The translations under genes and the position numbers were made by a program. Positions 55,926-64,000 of a DNA stretch of 64,000 nucleotides are shown here, piece after piece; the first letter of the stretch is position 1, and each line of letters starts with the position of its first letter. The notes under the pieces were generated by a model. The model searched no databases. It worked only from the letters and a program-made list of their open reading frames with translations, and was not told where the DNA came from. Origin of the DNA: Rhaphigaster nebulosa (lineage: Eukaryota; Arthropoda; Insecta; Hemiptera; Pentatomidae); contig OX411307.1 in assembly GCA_948150685.1 (NCBI GenBank), forward strand, positions 119,286,691 to 119,350,690. Direction: 5' to 3'.

Positions 55926-56226
55926 CCTTATCTCTTCACTCCAATCTATTATGACTCTTCGCTCTGAAATGTTTGCCATAATTATTACTTGTAATCTTGA
56001 CCTAAATGGAATTGTTATTACCATGGGATCATCAATTAATTGATTCATTGAATTGACTTGTGTCCACCTAGCTTCTGTTAGACGATTCACTATGTGACCC
56101 ACGGTGGAGCAAATCTTGAATTTAGTAGTGCAAAAGTAAAATATCAAAGATTAAATTTAGCTCTTGGCTCTAATACCTTGTGTATACAAAAATTCAAGTT
56201 TACATTTTATGTATTTTTTTTTGCAG

Positions 56227-56472
56227 CAAGTCGCAGCCGCGTTTGCAATGTACGTTTTTTTAGAAGCTATTGGCATTCTTGGTTATCTGCTTAATATTTG
56301 GAAAGTCAAGGAAATACTTGAGGGAAACAATACGGTAGTGCTCGATTATGTGCTTTTTAATATTGCAGAGCACATTTCCGACAACGAGGATATGATTGAG
56401 ATGTCTCAAAAAAATGAAATATACAAAAATATTTTAAAGAAATATAACCAAAAATGGATTATACATTTCTGA
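56227..56472 (+). other. Orphan exon-like ORF, unknown
   Basis: After a T-rich tract and TTTGCAG, an open frame reads QVAAAFAMYVFLEAIGILGY, then LLNIWKVKEILEGNNTVVLD and continues to a stop at 56470-56472 (about 80 residues). The first part is hydrophobic and helical, the rest charged. The acceptor-like start and unusual composition suggest an exon or a captured exon. I recognise no family and find no partner exons. Downstream sequence (56560-56700) has further short protein-like frames (FPGRVLLPAAVFTEMGKEAL) but with stops. Confidence 0.3.
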
Positions 56473-56921
56473 ACCTTAAAAATCGGAACAATCTTGGTTG
56501 GAAACCGAATTAGAAATAATTTTATACAACTTAAGATATTAAAAATAGCATCACTATTTTTAAACTGCTAAAGTGCTTCCCTGGACGAGTTTTGCTACCA
56601 GCAGCAGTTTTTACAGAAATGGGAAAAGAAGCGCTGCTAAGATTATATCACGAAATTTCAGACGGTGGTTAAGTCGAAGAAATTAAACACGCGTTAAAAA
56701 AAAACTTGAACCAAGAGTAGTATACTTTTCTTTTTTTTTTTCTACGGAAGTTTCACCAAGCACTCTTATACACTTTTACCATCTGAAGTAAACCATTGTG
56801 ACGTGAAAATATATCACAATTATAAATCCGTAATAAAAGCTAAAGAATTATGTTATCCATCATTAGAAATAGGTACTTATACTATGTGCAATATTATATT
56901 TTATATTGGTTTTTCTGTCTA

Positions 56922-57176
56922 TTAATCATGATAGCTCAGTGGATAAGGCACTGCGCTACCAATCTCAAGGTCCCGAGTTCGAGACCGACTGAGGCAGATA
57001 ATTATTTATTCTGTATTCAGTCGGGAATCGACCCTGTGGGATCGGGAGACCCTCCTGGGGCTCACCCAGCCTCTATGATCTCGGCCGAATCACCTCCTAG
57101 CACAACCGTACAGAAACAGTACGGTCCAAGACCCTTCACGGGTTGTAGTGATACAGTTTTTTTTTTTAATCATGAT
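56922..57176 (+). mobile_element. tRNA-derived SINE with 11-bp target duplication
   Basis: The head has a Pol III A box, TAGCTCAGTGGATAAGG (56932), and a B box, GGTCCCGAGTTCGAGACC (about 56970), in tRNA-like spacing. A tRNA-unrelated, GC-richer body of about 150 bp and a T-run (57157-57167) follow. TTAATCATGAT is duplicated exactly at 56922-56932 and 57166-57176. Confidence 0.92.
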
Positions 57177-57582
57177 TATGATGTGCTTAAATCTCTTCAA
57201 ATATTACATTTTTTTTTAACAGGTTACAGTAATATTTATTTAACCCCTCTTTGGACCTTTGTTTTTGTTCCATAATACAATGGAGTAAGCTTGTGCTTTA
57301 TTATACAGTTGGTAATAGTGATTTTTTTCATGACAGTCACATCCAAGACTTTTGCACTTCTAAATTTACTGTTTATCCCACTTTGTGTGTTCACATTTCT
57401 GTAAATTCTAAGCCGCTGAGATTTCAATAAAATCTTCAACTATTAAATCGGGTATTTTTTCTTTCTTTTACCTCCTATACCATATGAAAACAAACCATGC
57501 TGTTTAAGCAACACAATAATTAAAATAACCGTAAGCAGAATAATAATGTAAGCATGATTTAGATTTATTTATTGAAATCGAA

Positions 57583-57768
57583 AGAGGTTGAATATGAAAC
57601 AGAGAAGTTGAATTTGAAATGGAAAAGATTGAATTTGATTTGGAAAATGTTTAATGGTAAAAAGTTAAATTTGACTTTGAGAAAGTTTAATTTGTCTTGG
57701 AAAAAGTTGAATTAGACTTGAATGAACTTTAATTTATCTTGAAAAAAGTTGAATATGACTTGGAAATG
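57583..57768 (+). repeat. Minisatellite, about nine 21-bp units
   Basis: Variants of AAGTTGAATTTGACTTGGAAA repeat with period about 21, degenerate at single positions. A shorter copy of the same unit lies inverted at 49685-49760. Confidence 0.85.
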
Positions 57769-57769
57769 T

Positions 57770-58879
57770 TATATACACATACAGCTCTCATTCTAATAGA
57801 TAGCATTTTTATGAATAATGGTAAGTGTAACATGTAGTAAGAGGCCCTGCTTCCTGGAAACAAAACTCTGAATAAGTGATATAGGTTACATTTGTAAAAC
57901 CAACTAATAAGTTTTTTGTTCATAAAGTTATATTAATTTTCTTAAGCACCCTGAATGAAGTAAAAATTACCTTAATTTAGGTCGAAGCGTGAGTAAAAAT
58001 GTTGGCAACAAATTTGACCCATTTTTAATTTTTAACTTTGAGGAAACATTGAGGCGTTAAGAAAAATGTATTATTTGCTAAAGAAAATAAGAAAATACCA
58101 GAGGTTTCAAAATCAATAATGATCTTTACACTTAAATTCAAATTACTTTTAACGGATATTATTATTTTACGCATAATAATGAAGTTGCTGTAATAATGTC
58201 GGCATTAGATTTGAAATAAAGCTCCCATTATGCTATCCTAATTTTTTTGCCTTTTATTGATATTGCCCGTTTCTATTACATCCATGAGAGTATTTGTGAA
58301 GCCCATGTCTTTTTTAAACTGTAACAACGAATGGAAACACCATGTTGAAATATAGAAATAATAATTTTGGATGCCAATTTTAGCAAGTTTGTTTTGTTTT
58401 ACGTTAGTCCATTTTTTCTTAAAACATTCCCTTGTTTGCATCGGAAGTTACTCGGGCTTGAAGGTGACACGTGTAGGCGCATATTCACCCCCAGGAATTA
58501 AGCGTGCGGGCGATGACACGCAATAATGAGCGTATGAAGGTTTTTGGAAGGGAGCAGTGATGGTGTATGCGGAGCAGCGACAAGGCAATAACTTTCACAG
58601 ATAGCTCCCGAGGGGGAAATCATCCCTCCCGGCACCAGCCCCCCTTCCGGCCCTACATTAACTAACCAATAGCTAGTCTTTTTTGCCGTAATTTACTAGA
58701 AAGACAGACAAACGTTATCTTTTATTAAGGTCACTACTTCGTCAAACGCGTTTAAAAACATGAAAAATTCATAAAGCAGAAGCACCCTTATCTGGGCTTG
58801 GACTTAATTTTGTCTTAGAAAAGGACTGTGTTCAGTTCACCCAACTGCGTTAGAATTGTTAAAGACATACGAAAAACAT
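57770..58879. other. Spacer with a GC-rich block
   Basis: 58441-58660 is markedly GC-richer (GTGACACGTGTAGGCGCATA, CCCTCCCGGCACCAGCCCCC) than the AT-rich flanks. It codes for nothing I recognise and may be a retroelement end. Confidence 0.35.
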
Positions 58880-59545
58880 TTGGTGCGCGCATCAAATAAC
58901 TTTCACTTGCCTCTCTATTTAAAATAAATTTTAAATGTTTACATTTAGTATCTAATAAATATTATAACAATATAAATTGTTATCTACAAAAATCACTTAT
59001 GCGTTTTAATCACTCTCCTTTACCTTTTACGACTTTATATGTTGGATAATATTATTTCTTTTGCTTTCCAACAATATATTATTCATCTGCATTACTACTC
59101 TTATTTCTAGAAATTTGATTTCAACGCGGGAAAATATTTCTGCTTTTTTCTCCTTTAGTTAATTATCAAATTCCCAAATTATTTCATAGTTCATATTTAT
59201 CCATTTTTTATTTCTTCTAATAATGAGAGATGGTTAATTATTTCAAATGAAAATTAAAAGTACTTTATAGGAAGAAATTTTGAAAATTCTGCATTTAAAC
59301 CCTATCAGACTATTTCCGTGAGGACAAGACCCAGCTGATATTAAAGGAAATTTTATTATACATTGATATTACGAGTTTGATCAAAATCGTTGGAGCCGTT
59401 TTCGAGAAAATTGTAAAATATGTAAAATTGATGGTACAAAGTGGCACTTCTGGTAAGTCGGTTTTGGCGAATAAGATGCTGTTACGTCCATATGCTTAAA
59501 TACGTAATTTCAGTATTGTACAACTTTTTGTTATAGAGCTAAAAA
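58880..59545 (+). repeat. Dispersed repeat R1, copy 2
   Basis: Collinear with 36796-37515: same block order and spacing (GGGAAAATATTTC, TTAGTTAATTATCAAATTC, GCATTTAAACCCTATCAGAC, CAGCTGATATTAAAG, TTCGAGAAAATTGTAAAA, AAAGTGGCACTTC). It ends against a CA-rich microsatellite. Confidence 0.8.
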
Positions 59546-59547
59546 TA

Positions 59548-59712
59548 ACACACACAGACACAAACTAACACGCAAACGTACAACCAAAACAAATAAATAA
59601 TCACACACACACAAATAAATACACACACATACAAACACTCACAATCACACACAAACACACATACACACACGCACATAGATACAGACATAGACAAACACAC
59701 ACAGACAAACCT
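59548..59712. repeat. Imperfect CA-rich microsatellite
   Basis: ACACAC/ACAAAC/ACATAC runs continue for about 160 bases. Confidence 0.9.
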
Positions 59713-59827
59713 TAGACGGTGAAGACAAAGAATTTGGAGACCCAGTTACTACAGAATTGGCTGATGAGCCAGATGAAGAAAATATTGGAGATGTTCCGAG
59801 ACCCAGTAAGACCGAAAATTTAATTAA

Positions 59828-60490
59828 GGGACCAGGATCACCCCAAATTGATTATTTTACTGTCAAAGATGTCTTCTCTTCTTCTTTATCATCCTCCTTT
59901 AGTGCATCTCAGCGTGGAGGTACCCCAATCCAAGACTGCCAAGCTTGTCGATCTCCAGCCAGCGCTTTTATTACATTCATAGACCTTCCCTTCCTTTCAC
60001 CAATCCCTGAGATGTGGTCCATCCATTGTAATCTAGGTCTTCCTCGAGGACGGCGTCCGGTAAGCCTGGCTTCAAAAAACTTCTTTGGGTCCCGGTCGTC
60101 ATCCATTCTGCACAGATGACCTAACCATCCCAACTATCTCCTTTCCACTGCTTCCCTCAGTGCTGTCACTCCCAGGTTTCCTCTTATCCTCTCATTCCTA
60201 ACTCTGTCCCTCCTTGTTTTTCCTGCCATTCTCCAGAGGTATTTCATCTCTGCCGCGGTAGCCCTACTCCAGTGCTTGTCCAATGGGACCCAGCTCTCAC
60301 TTCCATTGATAAGGGTAGATAGGTATATGGACTTAAAGATATGTAATTTTATCAAAAATGTAAATGAGTTAAATATAATATTAGGAATTATTAAAATAGA
60401 TTTTTTGTAGTTGTATTCATGACTTAATTGTTGTCAATAAATGTTAATTTTTCGAAATTCTAATGTTCAATTTTTTACCATTCCTATGTA
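59828..60490 (+). repeat. Dispersed repeat R3, copy 1, split by LINE
   Basis: The left part (59828-59872, GGACCAGGATCACCCCAAAT) and right part (60362-60490, AAATGAGTTAAATATAATAT, TTGTTGTCAATAAATG) correspond to the unbroken copy at 61003-61200 (GGTCAGGATCACCCCTAATT, GAATGAGTTTAATAT, TTGTTGTCAATAAATGATAA). The split is at the LINE insertion. Confidence 0.75.
59873..60351 (-). mobile_element. Young 5'-truncated LINE tail, 479 bp, with target duplication
   Basis: The minus strand reads SIYLSTLINGSESWVPLDKH, AAEMKYLWRMAGKTRRDRVR, GNLGVTALREAVERR, then after one frame change MGWLGHLCRMDDDRDPKKFF, GRRPRGRPRLQWMDH and IKALAGDRQAWQSW: the C-terminus of an APE-type LINE. It closes with a GATGATAAAGAAGAAGAG-type tail (left end on the plus strand). 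TCAAAGATGT (59863-59872) and TCAAAAATGT (60352-60361) are the target duplication. There is only one frameshift, so it is far less decayed than the other LINEs here. Confidence 0.9.
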
Positions 60491-61002
60491 CCAATGGTGT
60501 ACGCAGGGGAGGAGGGATCAGGATGATATATCCCCTCTATAAGTTACATATATGTTATATATTTTAAGTAATAATTTTTGATCCAATTTTTATTCTTATC
60601 CTTAAAATTTACGCCTTATTTGGCGATTATAGACATTTAATGATTACTTGCCTTCACATTAAATCCCTCCCCCGAACAAAAATTGGAATCCCGCCATACC
60701 TGCCTGCTATATACTACATCACTCATTTTTATATCTATGTTATAACTGTGCCAACAATTGTAAATAAAATAAATTAAAAAACCACCGCTTTTTCAATTTT
60801 TAACATGGTGGATTAGAACTAGATACCTAATATTGATAAAGAAAATATAAAACATATTGGATTTTTAATTAGAAATTAATAATAAAAACTGTATAACCTT
60901 GTCGTGAATTTTAATGCCTTTTGCCTTTTGATATAATATACTATAATACTATAATATACTATAATACTATAATATAATATAAATATGCCTTTTGACATAA
61001 AC

Positions 61003-61200
61003 GGTCAGGATCACCCCTAATTGATTATTATCTTTTGATAAGTGTGAATGAGTTTAATATAAACTCTAATATGATTAAGAATTATTAAAATTGATTATTT
61101 TTTTTGTTATTTTCATGACTTCATTGTTGTCAATAAATGATAATTTTTCGAAAAACCGAATATTTCAATTCATTACCATTCCCAAGTACTTCCTCAGTCA
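61003..61200 (+). repeat. Dispersed repeat R3, copy 2
   Basis: The unbroken relative of 59828-60490. An ATACTATAATA-type microsatellite precedes it (60940-60985). Confidence 0.75.
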
Positions 61201-61780
61201 CTAATCTTAATTTTATGTTGCAATTTCGTTTAAGATAAACCTTCTTGACATGTGCATTTCAATAGTATTAAAAACTACAAATAAAATATGTTAAAAAATG
61301 AAGAAATCTAGAAATGAAAAGTTCAAAATACTATTCAATTTTCGACCTGTTTTCGGTGGGTTAGCATTGTGCTTTTGTCTATTGTAGACATAATAAGAAC
61401 ATACACGTATTTTATGAAATTTTATGCTCCGCCACATTATTGTTAGTGATTTTTTTCTCAAAACTGTACTAGAAACAGGGTACTCAGAAAAAATCAAACC
61501 TTGTGCATTTTACTGCTTTTTACGAACGCATGTTCAAGGCTTTATATCTCGATATTGTATTGAGCTAGAAGATAATTATAAATATAAGTTAGTAGAAAAT
61601 TGTATGCTCTACAAAATTTATTCAAGGTACTTTACCTGAAATTTGCTTTGGAAAGGAGATATATCGGGGAGAAACGATTATTCCGTGATTCTGGCTGGGT
61701 TTTTTTCAAGATGGTGGCGCGAGCTCAGGCTCTGCAAGGTCGAAAACTGGGAATTTATATGATTTTTTAAAAAAATACAA
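61201..61780. other. AT-rich spacer
   Basis: No gene or repeat recognised. Confidence 0.3.
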
Positions 61781-62440
61781 AAAAAGACAATTAATGATAT
61801 CTATTTAACAATCCCCGAAGATAGACCCATCCCGAAACATTATGTTTTGATTCCATATTACGGTCCTATATCCACCAAAGTCGGAAATTAATTGAAAAAA
61901 CTAGGATTAAACCCTGCATTTAAAATAGAAAAACCCTATCCTCATATTTCTCTTCTCCTAAAGACAAAATAGACCCTTTCCAAAAAAGCGGAGTATACGA
62001 ACTAAATTGTAATGATTGTGCAGCCAAATACACGGAAAAAACTGGAAGATCGCTAAATCAGAGATTAAAGGAACATAACATATACGTGCATATAATAAGA
62101 CAGATAATTCCAACTTTGCAATTCATTTAAATGAAAATAATCATAAATTCATCAAAGACTCAGGAGTAAAATTAATACATCGCGTTGAAAACAGCCTCAA
62201 ATTAAATATATATGAAGCACTTGAAATAATAAAATCCTTCAAATCCAATCCAGATTTTTGCTTAAATGACCAAATAAATATCTCCAATAGTCCAATCTTA
62301 AATTTATTCCCATCTATAACAGAAAAAACAATTACTCACCGGCATTACTGGAAAAATCCTGACCCTTAAACCGTGACCTAAAAACATCCTACCTACCTTT
62401 CGTTCATTGTTAGTACAATGCGAGAAGAAACCAGTACAAA
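61780..62440 (+). pseudogene. Penelope-like element, GIY-YIG endonuclease end
   Basis: Frames read PKHYVLIPYYGPISTKVGN (about 61830), a typical Penelope-like linker, then SPKDKIDPFQKSGVYELNCN and KYTEKTGRSLNQRLKEH (61960-62090), which is the GIY-YIG domain with GVY and YTE in place of GIY and YIG. Later pieces (FAIHLNENNHKF in another frame, ITEKTITHRHYWKNPDP) complete the domain. Frameshifts and stops are frequent, so the copy is dead. These elements are reverse transcriptases related to telomerase. Confidence 0.8.
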
Positions 62441-62559
62441 CTTTTCTGTTTGATATAATCCATTTAAACCTTGGTGAGTATCAACATGTATTTGATTTCT
62501 TTTCTTAATTAAATTCATAATTCATAAATGTTTTATAATACTGATTTATTTCAATCTAA

Positions 62560-62765
62560 TTTAATATGTATAATAATACCAAACTATATTTTGAATTGCT
62601 TATTTTTGAATTTTTTGTGTTTTTAGAACTGAGGATGAATGTATAGCATTCGAAACTAGTTTTCAATAAAACAAATTTATAGAAGTGGAAAATAATTTAT
62701 CAATCCCTAATTAGATTGATCCTTCTATACCATCATGTGGATGTCGACTGATTATAGATTTTTTC
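62560..62765 (+). repeat. Penelope-associated terminal repeat
   Basis: It follows the GIY-YIG remnant directly and recurs inverted at 54650-54860, and as a fragment at 53322. Penelope-like elements carry terminal repeats (PLTRs) holding hammerhead motifs, consistent with this position. Confidence 0.75.
62629..62656 (+). ncRNA. Hammerhead-like motif at Penelope-like 3' end
   Basis: CTGAGGA (62629-62635), one unpaired T, a perfect 5-bp stem GAATG/CATTC with a 5-base loop, then GAAAC (62652-62656) and TAGTTTT. The core boxes CTGANGA and GAAA are intact. The extra T before stem II is shared with the other copies. Confidence 0.45.
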
Positions 62766-64000
62766 ACACCAAAAATTATAAATAATAATTCGTTCAAACG
62801 AGGGAAGTTTCTTCTTCCCATAGATATAAAAAAAATTGCATTATCTTAGAAGATCACTGTTAAGAAAGGAAATTACCACGAGATAAAAACAAAATTGAAG
62901 TTTTTTCCGGATAAAGTTGTTTCTGAAGCACTTAGGAACACTACGAATAAGCAAATCGTGGAGTTAAAGGACCTTTGGCGATGCCTCAAATTTGGTTTGA
63001 ATCGTTTGAAGGGTTCCTGATTTATGAGCGATTATTTGAATTAAAAAAAAAAAAAAAATTATTTTTAGATTTGCTCGAAAATTTGAATATGGGGGGGGGG
63101 GGTTTCAAAGTATTAAAACCAAACCTGACGCCAGTTTTGAATAAACGAATTCTGTTCATGTACTTTACATACCACCGTTTTCATTACATATAAGTCAATA
63201 TACCCTTCATATAGCTCTAAAATTCCATTATTTTGTTATAAAAAATTGGATCGCTCTAAACTTTATTATTTCTGGATCACGAATAATGTTTTTATGTTTT
63301 TATTCACTGATATCACCCTAACAATGTCAACAGTTTCGTCGACATGTTTTTTAAAACTAAATTATAAATAAAAAAAAGAGATCTGAGGTTAAATAGATAA
63401 TTTTGGTCCAGGTGCGATAGCTTATTTTTTAAAATAAATCCTATATAGACTTTTGCAACATGATAAGTAGGAGAAAAAAGTATAAACAAACTATATGTTT
63501 TAGAACAAATCGGTATGTAGCAATCTGGCGAAAAAAAAATCATAAAAGTTTATGATGCGAATAACATTTTCGGAAAAATAAAAAACAGTACGTAATAGAG
63601 CTTAGAAAAAAAAAAATGAACTTTGTGCAGTTGAAATCGGTCAAAAACCAATCGTAAAAAAAAAAAATTAACAACCGTGAAATATGGCCATATTTTGACA
63701 TTAATTGTAGGAGCGTGTTTCGGGACTTCAATTGTGGCTTATAGTGATGCCTACCTACAATTAAAATTTCATACAAAAGTAATAACTTCTCGTGGAAATC
63801 GTGAAAATGTAAAATCAAACAAAGAAAAGTTAACTTCTTATCGCCTTATAATCCAAATAATTATGATAAGATAGACTTGGGTTTCTCGCTAAATCAAATC
63901 TGTAATCAATTCACTCAAACTAAATTTAAACCAGAGGTATTAAACTGTAATTTATGGCTGTACAATTCGCAAATCGGAAAAGGTGAAATAAAAAGAATTT
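62766..64000. other. AT-rich right end of window
   Basis: There are homopolymer runs (A at 63043, G at 63092, A at 63609 and 63656). A frame at 63677-63874 (KYGHILTLIVGACFGTSIVA) lacks an ATG and is not supported as a gene. Confidence 0.3.

Noticed and set aside
56932..57004. Possible functional tRNA gene
   Set aside because: A and B boxes are present but the 5' acceptor strand is absent and the unit has a SINE body and target duplication.
59757..60119. 120-codon plus-strand frame
   Set aside because: Most of it is antisense to the LINE tail; only its first ~38 codons lie in repeat R3 and show no recognised domain.

Overview
The window is eukaryotic nuclear DNA, almost certainly from an arthropod and most likely an insect. 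It is AT-rich, its genes are split by GT-AG introns, and most of the rest is decayed transposable elements: LINE fragments, a mariner, a Penelope-like element, several MITE families, two large palindromic elements and a tRNA-derived SINE. No bacterial or organellar features are visible. The order cannot be fixed from sequence alone; the repeat types would suit a large-genome insect such as a hemipteran, but that is only an impression.

Three host genes can be assembled with consistent splice phases. (1) A five-exon gene at 7680-12801 (+) encodes a 240-residue acidic/charged protein that I do not recognise. (2) A six-exon NDUFS7 (complex I 20 kDa / PSST subunit) gene at 16611-21296 (-) encodes 208 residues with all four cluster N2 cysteines. 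(3) A five-exon SDF2-type MIR-domain gene at 29065-39300 (+) encodes 215 residues with a signal peptide and a C-terminal HTEL retention signal. The genes do not form an operon or an obvious pathway. They are neighbours in a repeat-rich region, and their introns hold many of the transposon insertions.

Layout: 1-2.4 kb, decayed RT/RNase H LINE; 2.8-5.6 kb, a huge inverted-repeat (foldback) element with tRNA-like segments in both arms; 6.7-7.2 kb, a MITE; 7.7-12.8 kb, the unknown gene with a hAT MITE, a decayed repetitive gene-family copy and a TTAA hairpin in its introns; 13-16 kb, LINE remnants; 16.6-21.3 kb, NDUFS7; 23.6-28.3 kb, decayed gene-family and LINE fragments, a hairpin and a tandem array; 29-39 kb, SDF2, whose introns carry two well-delimited MITEs and LINE/pogo remnants; 40.3-41.6 kb, a complete-ended but broken mariner; 43.2-46.9 kb, a LINE interrupted by a TA-flanked 1.85 kb element; 47.8-48.5 kb, a MADF-domain pseudogene; 50.5-52.8 kb, a second giant palindrome with an internal ~108 bp array; 53-57 kb, foldback MITEs, an orphan exon-like ORF and a SINE; 59.9-60.4 kb, a young LINE tail with target-site duplication; 61.8-62.8 kb, a Penelope-like GIY-YIG remnant. 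A hammerhead-ribozyme-like motif with one shared architecture occurs at five places.
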